Positions 1 through 6,521 of a stretch of DNA of 16,908 nucleotides are shown in pieces. The translations under genes and the position numbers were made by a program. Source of the DNA: G020348385 sp964580235 (GTDB lineage Bacteria; Acidobacteriota; Aminicenantia; Aminicenantales; Aminicenantaceae); the NCBI GenBank assembly GCA_964580235.1, contig CAZOJY010000079.1, forward strand, positions 1 through 16,908. Reading direction: 5' to 3'. A model generated the notes under the pieces. That model did no database searches and was not told where the DNA came from. It saw only the letters and a list, made by a program, of their open reading frames with translations. How positions within the stretch are numbered: the stretch's first letter is position 1; each line of letters starts with the position of its first letter.

Positions 1-11
1 CTTTCTCTGGC

Positions 12-28
12 TGATATCTAATATATCA
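12..28. repeat. short AT-rich inverted repeat
   Basis: The arms TGATAT and ATATCA are separated by 5 nt. It lies in the 149-nt stretch beyond the stop of the VWFA-related gene, at the edge of the window, where I see no gene. It could be an operator for a gene beyond the window, but six-base AT-rich arms can occur by chance. Confidence 0.3.
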
Positions 29-63
29 CATATTAAACAATAAAACAACACAAAAATGTTAGG

Positions 64-86
64 AAAAAATACCAAGCATGAGTGGT
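64..86 (-). terminator. weak candidate terminator of the VWFA-related gene
   Basis: Reading on the minus strand about 65 nt past the stop codon, a 4-bp stem (ACCA/TGGT, 8-nt loop) is followed directly by A and then six T. The stem is too short for a strong intrinsic terminator. A second possible stem just upstream (CTCC/GGAG) might reinforce it. This is a low-confidence call. Confidence 0.25.
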
Positions 87-149
87 TCTCCGAGGGAGCA
101 CAAAAGCCTGGGGAGAAGGGTAAGTCAAGCCCTGATGACAAAGGCCGTT

Positions 150-2225
150 TTATTTGACCTTAAAAGTCGTATCCACACGAGATCGCGCACCCGTATGCCC
201 ATCTTCGGCAAAAAGATGTAGAGAATATTCGCCCGATTCCCATTCCTCGGTTTGAACTTCTATGAAGAATTCCACCGTATCGCCCTCTCTCTTTTCATCG
301 AGAATGGAGATATCTGCGTGAACTTCTCTGTCAGCCCCGGGTGAATGATGGATAAGGTTTGCCGCAAGTTCGATATCCGGCTGAGGGATGCCGGAGAACG
401 AGCATCTCACCACAGCTTGTAAGCGATCCGTGTCTAGTGCCCATTCTTCTATGAGCGGAGAGTACTGGCTGGAGTCAAATGAATAGGGAGATGGTTTTTT
501 TAAATAAAAAGCATCCTTTTCCGGCTTCAGAAGCAAAGGCGGATAGAGATGGATTCCGGAATCCGGGCTTTTTGGAATCTCAACGGATGATGACGCCACG
601 GCTCCCCTTCCCGTTTCCAGGTTTCTTAAAACAATCCGGCATTTGTACTTGCCTGAATCAAGAGGCAATAAAGACAAATAGTAAATATTTCCTTTCGGCA
701 TTTCAGAAAAATCCAACCTCTTTCTCTCGATCTTGATGATTTCTTCCCTGTTGTCGAAAACAATGTTCACGATTTCAACATCTTTGCCGGAGAGTTCTTG
801 AATATTGTCTCTGGTTATTTTCGAATACAGGGCAAGATTCGGTTTTCCTTTTATCACATAAGGGTAAGCCTTCAGAGGAAAGCGTAGGGGTGTTTGGAAA
901 AGCGGATCTTCACTCAAAGCCAGGTCCACCAGATGGAGCATTTTCTCCAGCTTATTGTATTTTCTGAAAGGTTTGGGATTAAAATATCCTTTCTGGGCGT
1001 GGACCTCACAACCGGGACGATCGACTTTGACCCTTAGCTTGTGGTATTTCCCATCCCATTTTTCATCGACATAGTAGCCGAGAACATAATAACAGGCCGT
1101 TAAATTCTGAATCTTCTCCAGGTGCTCCTCGAAACTGTTGATATCGCCGAAGTATTTTCCGCCTGTCGAGCTTGCCATGGTCTGCAGTGTAAAACCTCCC
1201 CTCACCCTCGAATTGACGGCAATCATCGTTCCCATGTCTTCGGTATCCAGGGAATAGACGGTGCTGTTGGAGGCGGCAAGCTCTTTGAGCATATCCTCGT
1301 ATCGCAGTTGCAGCAGCTTGTTTCCTGTGTCCCATGTATGGCGTGAGCCGCGGGGAGTCTGATGAATGCCATACATAAGGGAATAGGGAATGCCGGAGGA
1401 AAAGAGAATGATATGCTTGTAGCCGGGGATATATCTCAGGGCTTTGGCGAAATCTTCCATTCTCTGGACGAAGTGCAAGGCATGAACTGCGCTGTCCTGT
1501 CTTTTTATGTGTCTTTCCATTTCAGGCGAAAGACCCGGCGCCTTAATCTCCAGGGATCCTTCTATCCTTACCGAACTCACTCCACCCGCTTTGCTGGCAT
1601 CAGCTGGATTTACACCTGATGCTTGCCGCCAAATTTCCTCCTCAAAATGTTCTGCCCTGCCGTGAATTTCTTTAGCACCAAAAGAATCCACCAGTTCACG
1701 GACATTTTTATGGTCCGTCGTCAAATACTCGTGGAGAGTAAGGCTTTTGATGGCCGAATAAGAAAGAATCCCGACCTCATCGGAGGGCTGAAGCTGGGTA
1801 TCGATAAAATGCAAAGCTGCCTTTTTCGCCTTCAAGATACCCCTGGCATTGTTGTAGGCAAAATCGAACAGAAGAAAAAATTTGCGGTTCATCAATTCCC
1901 GGGGAGCAGGGAGCGAGGTCTCTTGGACTATCTTGGGTTCAGCCTTTTCTTCTATAGAAGGCAGCGCGAGAATGTGTCTTTCAAATTCTGTGATAGGCTT
2001 TTTTTTTCCATTATCATGGATTATGAAATCCTCCTTTGATAAATCCAAAACCGGATTCCCCTTTTTGTCCGTTACGTAAACCTGGACAAGCTTGAGAGTG
2101 ACCACAACTTCATGCCGGAGCTCTTGGTTTTTTTTCTGGTTTTGTGCTGAAGAAGGACTCAAGAATAGGAAGGCAAAACAGCAGAGGAAAAGGACTGTTG
2201 AGATTCTCCTCACTTGAAATTTCAT
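150..2225 (-). CDS. secreted VWFA-related domain protein (TIGR03436 type)
   Basis: This 691-residue protein begins with a signal peptide: a basic start (MKFQVRR), a hydrophobic core at about 9-23, and likely cleavage after SSA at residue 27. Residues about 40-85 carry the hallmark of the VWFA-related family, a beta-rich stretch ending in VTDKKGNPVLDLSKEDF and the following DNGK. A von Willebrand A fold follows at about 115-400, starting at FFLLFDF and including VGILSYS and the later HIILFSSG. The metal-ion-dependent adhesion site, normally DxSxS, reads D121-F-A-Y-N, so metal binding is doubtful. Residues 430-691 look like beta-rich extracellular modules that I do not recognise. The family is abundant in Acidobacteriota and its function is unknown; protein binding at the cell surface is a guess. 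The ATG is preceded by AGGGG 8 nt upstream. The gene appears to be transcribed alone from an extended -10 promoter in the gap after porB. Confidence 0.85.
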   Translation of the reverse strand: MKFQVRRISTVLFLCCFAFLFLSPSSAQNQKKNQELRHEVVVTLKLVQVYVTDKKGNPVLDLSKEDFIIHDNGKKKPITEFERHILALPSIEEKAEPKIVQETSLPAPRELMNRKFFLLFDFAYNNARGILKAKKAALHFIDTQLQPSDEVGILSYSAIKSLTLHEYLTTDHKNVRELVDSFGAKEIHGRAEHFEEEIWRQASGVNPADASKAGGVSSVRIEGSLEIKAPGLSPEMERHIKRQDSAVHALHFVQRMEDFAKALRYIPGYKHIILFSSGIPYSLMYGIHQTPRGSRHTWDTGNKLLQLRYEDMLKELAASNSTVYSLDTEDMGTMIAVNSRVRGGFTLQTMASSTGGKYFGDINSFEEHLEKIQNLTACYYVLGYYVDEKWDGKYHKLRVKVDRPGCEVHAQKGYFNPKPFRKYNKLEKMLHLVDLALSEDPLFQTPLRFPLKAYPYVIKGKPNLALYSKITRDNIQELSGKDVEIVNIVFDNREEIIKIERKRLDFSEMPKGNIYYLSLLPLDSGKYKCRIVLRNLETGRGAVASSSVEIPKSPDSGIHLYPPLLLKPEKDAFYLKKPSPYSFDSSQYSPLIEEWALDTDRLQAVVRCSFSGIPQPDIELAANLIHHSPGADREVHADISILDEKREGDTVEFFIEVQTEEWESGEYSLHLFAEDGHTGARSRVDTTFKVK

Positions 2226-2268
2226 TTTCAGATCCCCTCTCTCATCCCAACTGCAATCTCTGTGCCAA

Positions 2269-2277
2269 ATTATAACA
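2269..2277 (-). promoter_or_regulatory. extended -10 promoter of the VWFA-related gene
   Basis: The minus strand reads TGTTATAAT, which is a perfect TATAAT with the TGn extension. No good -35 box is visible 16-18 nt further upstream, which is tolerated by extended -10 promoters. The predicted start is near 2262, giving a leader of about 37 nt before the ATG at 2225. Confidence 0.55.
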
Positions 2278-2307
2278 GATAGAGGGAAATTTAAACAGAA
2301 GCTTTTG

Positions 2308-2325
2308 TGTCCTCTTGCAAGGACA
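2308..2325 (-). terminator. candidate hairpin at the end of the por operon
   Basis: TGTCC and GGACA arms, plus one or two inner pairs, enclose a GCAA-type loop about 20 nt beyond the porB stop. What follows on the minus strand is not a clean T-run, so this may stabilise the mRNA 3' end rather than terminate efficiently. Confidence 0.4.
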
Positions 2326-2343
2326 AGTGTCGTTGCAGGAAAT

Positions 2344-3270
2344 TCAGAGGCTGGTCATTCTGTTCAACTCCTCCCATTCTTCGTCCACCCTTCTTTGAAA
2401 TTCCTCCAGAACCCAGGCATTCTCCTCTTTGAACAGATGGCGGAATCTTCCTTGCGGCTTAATCCATTCCAGAATCGGCTTTTTTTCTTTTGGTTTGTAG
2501 TTGATTTTGTACTTCCCGTTTTCCACCTCGTAAAGAGGCCAAATGCATGCATCAACAGCCATTTTTGCCAGTTCAATGCCTTGTGATTGGTCATACTTCC
2601 ATTCTGTCGGGCACAGGCACATTACATTCAAGAATGCCGGGCCTTCGATCTCGAATGCTTTCCTGGCTTTATTGTACAGGTCCTGCCAGCGGCTGGGGCT
2701 TGCTTGAGCCGCGTAAGGAATATTGTGGGCAGTCAAAATCTTTGTCAGGTCCTTCCGCCACTGCAGTTTTCCCGGGCTATGAGTTCCTGCTGGAGAAGTT
2801 GTGGCAGAAGCCCCGAATGGCGTGGCCGAAGATCTTTGGCCCCCTGTATTGGCATAGGCATTGTTATCATAACAGAGATAAACGATGTTATGCCCTCTCT
2901 CCATGGCTCCTGAGAGAGACTGTAGGCCGATATCATAGGTTCCTCCATCGCCTCCTATTCCCAAAAACTTGATTTCCTTGTTTTCAGGAATCCTCCCCTT
3001 CTGCTTCAGGGATTTATACATTGCTTCTACACCTGCAATGGTGGCGGCTGCATTCTCGAAGGCACTGTGGACCCACGTTACATTCCACGAAGTGCGGGGA
3101 AAAATCGTTGTACAAACCTCGCAACATCCCGTGGCGTTGGCAACGATGAGAGGATCTTCGGTTGCCCGAAGGACAACTTTAAGAATCAGAGGAATTCCGC
3201 AGCCCAAGCACATTCCGTGGCCGGCCACCAATCTATCTTCCATCTTGGCTAAATCTTTTAATCTTGCCAT
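2344..3270 (-). CDS. porB: 2-oxoacid:ferredoxin oxidoreductase, beta subunit (probably pyruvate)
   Basis: This is the 308-residue thiamine-diphosphate-binding subunit of the heterotetrameric, CoA-acylating pyruvate:ferredoxin oxidoreductase. The TPP/Mg motif is visible as GDGG at 108-111 with the closing DNNAY at 135-139. Conserved cysteines at CLGC (21-24), GCCEVC (49-53) and CLCP (218-221) match the pattern that holds the proximal [4Fe-4S] cluster in PorB. The length is normal for the family. The gene follows porA by 11 nt and has an AGGAG ribosome site, so it is the last gene of porGDAB. Strict discrimination from 2-ketoisovalerate oxidoreductase (VorB) is not possible by eye; pyruvate is the likeliest substrate because a single por set in a fermentative anaerobe usually serves it. 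Confidence 0.92.
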   Translation of the reverse strand: MARLKDLAKMEDRLVAGHGMCLGCGIPLILKVVLRATEDPLIVANATGCCEVCTTIFPRTSWNVTWVHSAFENAAATIAGVEAMYKSLKQKGRIPENKEIKFLGIGGDGGTYDIGLQSLSGAMERGHNIVYLCYDNNAYANTGGQRSSATPFGASATTSPAGTHSPGKLQWRKDLTKILTAHNIPYAAQASPSRWQDLYNKARKAFEIEGPAFLNVMCLCPTEWKYDQSQGIELAKMAVDACIWPLYEVENGKYKINYKPKEKKPILEWIKPQGRFRHLFKEENAWVLEEFQRRVDEEWEELNRMTSL

Positions 3271-3281
3271 TCGACTTTCTC

Positions 3282-4463
3282 CTATTCCCTCAAATTGAGA
3301 TATCCATAAATCTCTTCGACCTTGCCAGTCTCCACAATCTTGTCAAGCTTTGCAGAGACTTCTTTGAAGTGCTCCAACATGATGTCTCTTCCGCCTAGTC
3401 CGTATACATAATTCACGACCTTTGGCCTTGGATCATAATCATATAAAGCATTCCGGATCTCTGTAAAAAGAGGAGCTCCGAAAGCTCCCGGGCACGTGCT
3501 TCGATCCAGCACAGCAACGGCTTTTTTATCCTTCAGGGCTTCGGCAATCTCTTTATGAGGGAACGGCCGGAAAACCCTCGGCTTCAAAAGCCCTATCTTT
3601 TTCCCTTCATCGCGAAGCTCATCGATGGCATCCTTGCAGGTCCCGGCGGCTGAACTCATCACGACAATACAGGTTTCGGCATCATCCATCCTGTATTTCT
3701 CGAAGAATCCGTATGGGCGTCCGAACTTTTCGCCGTATTCCTTCCCGACTTGCTGGATAACTCCTGGAGCATTCTCGATGCCCTCCATCTGGTTTCTCTT
3801 GTGCTCGAAGTAGTAATCTGTAAAATCAATGGGTCCGACCGTGATCTTCCGGTCTGTATCCAGGAGAGGATAGACTGGCTGATATTCTCCAACGAAATTC
3901 TTGATGCTTTGATCCTCCTCAATTTTGACGACTTCCATCGAATGGCTGATGATAAATCCATCAAGTCCGACAAGCACTGGAGTCCGGACATCCAGATGTT
4001 CGGCAATCCGGAAGGCCTGGACAAAATTGTCATAGGCTTCCTGGCTGTTCTCCGAATAGATCTGAATCCACCCGGTATCCCGCGCTCCCATGGTGTCGCT
4101 GTGATCGCCGTGGATATTGATCGGTGCACTCAGAGCCCTGTTAGCGATCCCGGCGACGATCGGAAGCCTCAGGCCTGCAGCGATAAAAAGCATCTCCCAC
4201 ATCAAGGCCACCCCTTGGGAGGCTGTGGCTGTCATTACACGCCCGCCTGCCGAAGCCGCACCGATGCAAACACTCATGGCACTGTGTTCGCTCTCAGGAC
4301 AAACAAATTCCCCCGTGAGCAATCCATCTGCCTTGTATTTTGCGATCGTTTCGACAATCGCTGTCGAAGGCGTGATCGGATAAGCTGCCATCACGTCCGG
4401 ATCGATCTGCCGCACCGCCTCGGCAATAGTCTGGTTTCCATTCAGTGTTTTCAGTGTGCTCAT
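3282..4463 (-). CDS. porA: 2-oxoacid:ferredoxin oxidoreductase, alpha subunit
   Basis: This 393-residue subunit carries the pyrimidine-binding domain I of pyruvate:ferredoxin oxidoreductase and, with PorB, forms the active site. The family motif YPITPST is at 28-34, followed by the Glu-containing CPESEHSAM segment that activates the cofactor. Further along are the ASQGVALMWE segment and the SAPINIHGDHSD loop, all typical of PorA. The C-terminal third (from about 260) is the domain II region with VLDRS and YGLGGRD motifs. The ATG overlaps the porD stop by 4 nt (ATGA), which implies coupled translation. The length is normal for separate alpha subunits. As with PorB, the substrate could be another 2-oxoacid. 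Confidence 0.93.
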   Translation of the reverse strand: MSTLKTLNGNQTIAEAVRQIDPDVMAAYPITPSTAIVETIAKYKADGLLTGEFVCPESEHSAMSVCIGAASAGGRVMTATASQGVALMWEMLFIAAGLRLPIVAGIANRALSAPINIHGDHSDTMGARDTGWIQIYSENSQEAYDNFVQAFRIAEHLDVRTPVLVGLDGFIISHSMEVVKIEEDQSIKNFVGEYQPVYPLLDTDRKITVGPIDFTDYYFEHKRNQMEGIENAPGVIQQVGKEYGEKFGRPYGFFEKYRMDDAETCIVVMSSAAGTCKDAIDELRDEGKKIGLLKPRVFRPFPHKEIAEALKDKKAVAVLDRSTCPGAFGAPLFTEIRNALYDYDPRPKVVNYVYGLGGRDIMLEHFKEVSAKLDKIVETGKVEEIYGYLNLRE

Positions 4464-4774
4464 TTTGATCCTCCCTCAGTCAGCTTCACTTCTTCCTTAA
4501 CCATTACGATCGACTTCTCTTTTGAAGGACATTCTTCGGCACAAATGCCACATCCTGTGCAGTAGTCATAATTGATTCCCTTGACCTCTTCGCCCTCCAC
4601 AAGGATCGCAAAATGAGGGCAATACAGCCAGCAGAAAAAGCATTGGATGCAATTTTCCGCAATAAATTCCGGTTTACGCCCGGAACGCCATGTCCCGGTT
4701 AAGTTTTTCACCGAATTCCCGGCTTCCAGATTGATGGTTCCAATCGTCAATTCTTTCCAGGTTTCTTTTTTCAT
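4460..4774 (-). CDS. porD: 2-oxoacid:ferredoxin oxidoreductase, delta subunit (2x[4Fe-4S])
   Basis: This 104-residue ferredoxin-like subunit passes electrons from the PorAB active site to soluble ferredoxin. Two complete CxxCxxCxxxCP motifs are visible: C42, C45, C48, C52 and C72, C75, C78, C82. The N-terminal 40 residues contain the GTWRSGRKPEF stretch typical of PorD. Its ATG overlaps the porG stop by 4 nt, and its own stop overlaps the porA start by 4 nt, so it is tightly coupled on both sides. The domain order and length leave little doubt about the family. Confidence 0.92.
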   Translation of the reverse strand: MKKETWKELTIGTINLEAGNSVKNLTGTWRSGRKPEFIAENCIQCFFCWLYCPHFAILVEGEEVKGINYDYCTGCGICAEECPSKEKSIVMVKEEVKLTEGGSK

Positions 4775-5349
4775 CCTTCAAAAACCTCCTTGAACGCCCG
4801 GTCGATGGTTTTCATATTCTTCTCTACGACCTCTGGTCTTAATTTTTTTCCAAGCGACACTCTAAGGTTCTTTGTGAATTTTTCAAGATCCATAAGGCCC
4901 GTGACCTTCACCAGTGCAGAAACCATCGGGACGTTTGGGATGGCTCTTCCCAACTCATCCTCGGCAATTGTGTAAGCATCCAGAGCATAAATCTTTTTTT
5001 CCTCCAGCGAAAGTTTCTCCCGAATGAGATTGATGTCAAATGTCGTGTTCATAAGAAAAAGGGCATCTTCTTTGGCCCCACTGGCGATATCCACCAGACC
5101 GAGTAAAGTCGGGTCTGTAACAACAACAATATCCGGATAATACACCTGACTGTGCGAACGAATAGGCTTCTTGCTGATCCTGTTAAACGCCAGAATCGGC
5201 GCTCCCCGTTTCTCCGCACCAAACTCAGGGAAGGCCTGGACAAACAGGTCTTCTTCGGTAGAAACGACATCTGCCAGAGTTACCGCAGCTGTCACCACTC
5301 CTTGACCCGCCCGGCCATGCCAGCGGATTTCAATAGTTTCTTTATCCAT
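4771..5349 (-). CDS. porG: 2-oxoacid:ferredoxin oxidoreductase, gamma subunit
   Basis: This 192-residue subunit corresponds to domain III of pyruvate:ferredoxin oxidoreductases, which binds coenzyme A in the fused enzymes. The conserved start RWHGRAGQGVVTAA (9-22) and the FPEFGAEKRGAPI segment are diagnostic. It is the first gene of the porGDAB operon. The ATG has a perfect AAGGAGG ribosome site 4 nt upstream. A TATAAT lies 74 nt upstream in the gap after recR, so the operon may have its own promoter or may also be read through from dnaX-ybaB-recR. Confidence 0.92.
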   Translation of the reverse strand: MDKETIEIRWHGRAGQGVVTAAVTLADVVSTEEDLFVQAFPEFGAEKRGAPILAFNRISKKPIRSHSQVYYPDIVVVTDPTLLGLVDIASGAKEDALFLMNTTFDINLIREKLSLEEKKIYALDAYTIAEDELGRAIPNVPMVSALVKVTGLMDLEKFTKNLRVSLGKKLRPEVVEKNMKTIDRAFKEVFEG

Positions 5350-5422
5350 GAAGCCTCCTTAATTTCAAATTCCCAGGATTTTGCCCGATACAGAACAAAT
5401 TATGGTTGTCTGAAATAGATTT

Positions 5423-5428
5423 ATTATA
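5423..5428 (-). promoter_or_regulatory. candidate -10 box for porGDAB
   Basis: The minus strand has a perfect TATAAT 7 nt after the recR stop codon. No convincing -35 hexamer is visible 16-18 nt upstream, where the sequence is recR coding. The leader to porG would be about 65 nt. Confidence 0.4.
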
Positions 5429-5434
5429 ACTGAC

Positions 5435-6040
5435 CTATTCTGTTAGCTCTGTTCTTCCCTCCAATGATTTTTTAATCGTCACCTGGTCAGCAAAATCAAT
5501 ATCCGAGCCCACGGGAAGGCCCATGGCCAGCCGAGTCATTTTAACATGGGAATCTTTAAGCAGTCTGACCAGATAGAGGGCTGTAGCCTCGCCTTCAGCT
5601 GTGGGATTTGTCGCCAGAATAATTTCCTTAAACTGTCCATCCTTTACTCTTTTAAGCAATTTATCTGTCTTCAATTCGTCCGGACCGATACCTTTTAGCG
5701 GTGAAAGCGTCCCGTGCAGCACATGATAGACTCCACGAAAAATCCCGGTTTTTTCGATAGAGGAAATATTAAATGGTTCTTCAACAACACATAAAACATC
5801 TTGCTCTCTTTTGCTGTCCGAACAGTAGCGGCAGGGATCGACATGGGTTAAGCTGTTGCAGATAGAACAGTAAAATATGTTTTTTTTGGCATCCTTTACT
5901 GAATCGGCCAGCCGATCAGCTGCATCTTGTGAAATACCGACGATGTAGAATGCAATCCTCTGCGCCGTTTTCGCGCCAATACTCGGGATTTTTTTAAGCT
6001 CTTCGATGAGCCGGGATAAAGGATGTTCTTGATCGAGCAC
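5435..6040 (-). CDS. recR: recombination mediator protein RecR
   Basis: This 201-residue protein works with RecF and RecO to load RecA at single-strand gaps. The N-terminal helix-hairpin-helix is at about 10-35 (IPSIGAKTAQRIAF). A zinc finger follows with C58, C61, C70 and C73, then the TOPRIM domain from about 81 (DVLCVVEEP) through LHGTLSPLKGIGP. The C-terminal ATNPTAEGEATALYL and LAMGLPVGSDIDFAD segments are typical. The start codon is GTG and shares one base with the TAG stop of ybaB (TAGTG), so translation is probably coupled to the upstream gene. Length and gene order match RecR in most bacteria. Confidence 0.95.
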   Translation of the reverse strand: MLDQEHPLSRLIEELKKIPSIGAKTAQRIAFYIVGISQDAADRLADSVKDAKKNIFYCSICNSLTHVDPCRYCSDSKREQDVLCVVEEPFNISSIEKTGIFRGVYHVLHGTLSPLKGIGPDELKTDKLLKRVKDGQFKEIILATNPTAEGEATALYLVRLLKDSHVKMTRLAMGLPVGSDIDFADQVTIKKSLEGRTELTE

Positions 6041-6351
6041 TAGAAAAGTCCTGGAATCTTTAAACCGGCTCCGAAGGCTCCCATTTTTTCTGAAAGGGCT
6101 TCATCGACCTTTGTGTTGGCGTCGTTAAAAGCAGCCACGATCAGATCCTGGAGCATTTCTGTGTCGTCTTTATCGATAACTTCGGGGTTTATCGCCAAAG
6201 AAATTAAATTTTTGGCTCCATCTATAACAACATTCACCATTCCGCCCCCGCTCGATCCCTCTATCTTCATTTCGGCCATTTCCTTCTGGAGCCTGTCCTG
6301 CATTTCCTTTGCCTGTTTCATCATTTTTTGAATATTACCCATGCCTTTCAT
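6040..6351 (-). CDS. ybaB: YbaB/EbfC family nucleoid-associated protein
   Basis: This 103-residue DNA-binding protein belongs to the YbaB/EbfC family, whose dimers have a tweezer-like shape and bind DNA. The N-terminal helix (GNIQKMMKQAKEMQDRLQKEM) is followed by the beta-stranded core with GGGMVNVVIDG and the C-terminal ALSEKMGAFGAGLKIPG. It sits between dnaX and recR, its conserved place. The ATG has an AGGAG site 7 nt upstream. The gap to dnaX is 170 nt, unusually wide for this pair, and contains a long stem-loop. Confidence 0.93.
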   Translation of the reverse strand: MKGMGNIQKMMKQAKEMQDRLQKEMAEMKIEGSSGGGMVNVVIDGAKNLISLAINPEVIDKDDTEMLQDLIVAAFNDANTKVDEALSEKMGAFGAGLKIPGLF

Positions 6352-6447
6352 CTTCCCTCTCCTATCTGATATTATTCATAAACAATGCCGATAGCAATTT
6401 CCCATTCCAAAAACCGAATATTTAAACTTGCATAATCTTTTATCGAC

Positions 6448-6504
6448 ATTATTTGGCCCTCGGACAAGCCAATCACCAAGTGAGGTGGTCGGCTCGTGAA
6501 TAAT
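6448..6504 (-). repeat. long stem-loop in the dnaX-ybaB gap
   Basis: Arms 6464-6477 and 6484-6497 form a 14-position stem with one mismatch and several G-T pairs around a 6-nt loop (UCACUU on the minus-strand RNA). An outer AUUAUU/AAUAAU pair (6499-6504 with 6448-6453) could close a larger structure. No T-run follows on the minus strand, so it does not look like an intrinsic terminator. It may be an RNA processing or stability element, or a small structured RNA, between the dnaX and ybaB cistrons. No known RNA family was recognised, and the SRP RNA signature is absent. Confidence 0.5.
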
Positions 6505-6521
6505 CCAGTTTCATTTTATAT

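Noticed and set aside
1623..2039. 138-codon plus-strand ORF opposite the VWFA-related gene
   Set aside because: It lies wholly within a gene with clear domain structure, and has no recognisable motif or ribosome site.
3659..4565. Long ORFs opposite porA and porD (156 and 271 codons)
   Set aside because: They are shadow frames of porA and porD, whose motifs are unambiguous.
6475..6516. 13-codon minus-strand ORF (starting MKLDYSRADH) running into the dnaX-ybaB stem-loop
   Set aside because: It could suggest a leader peptide, but there is no run of regulatory codons, no well-spaced ribosome site and no terminator after the hairpin.
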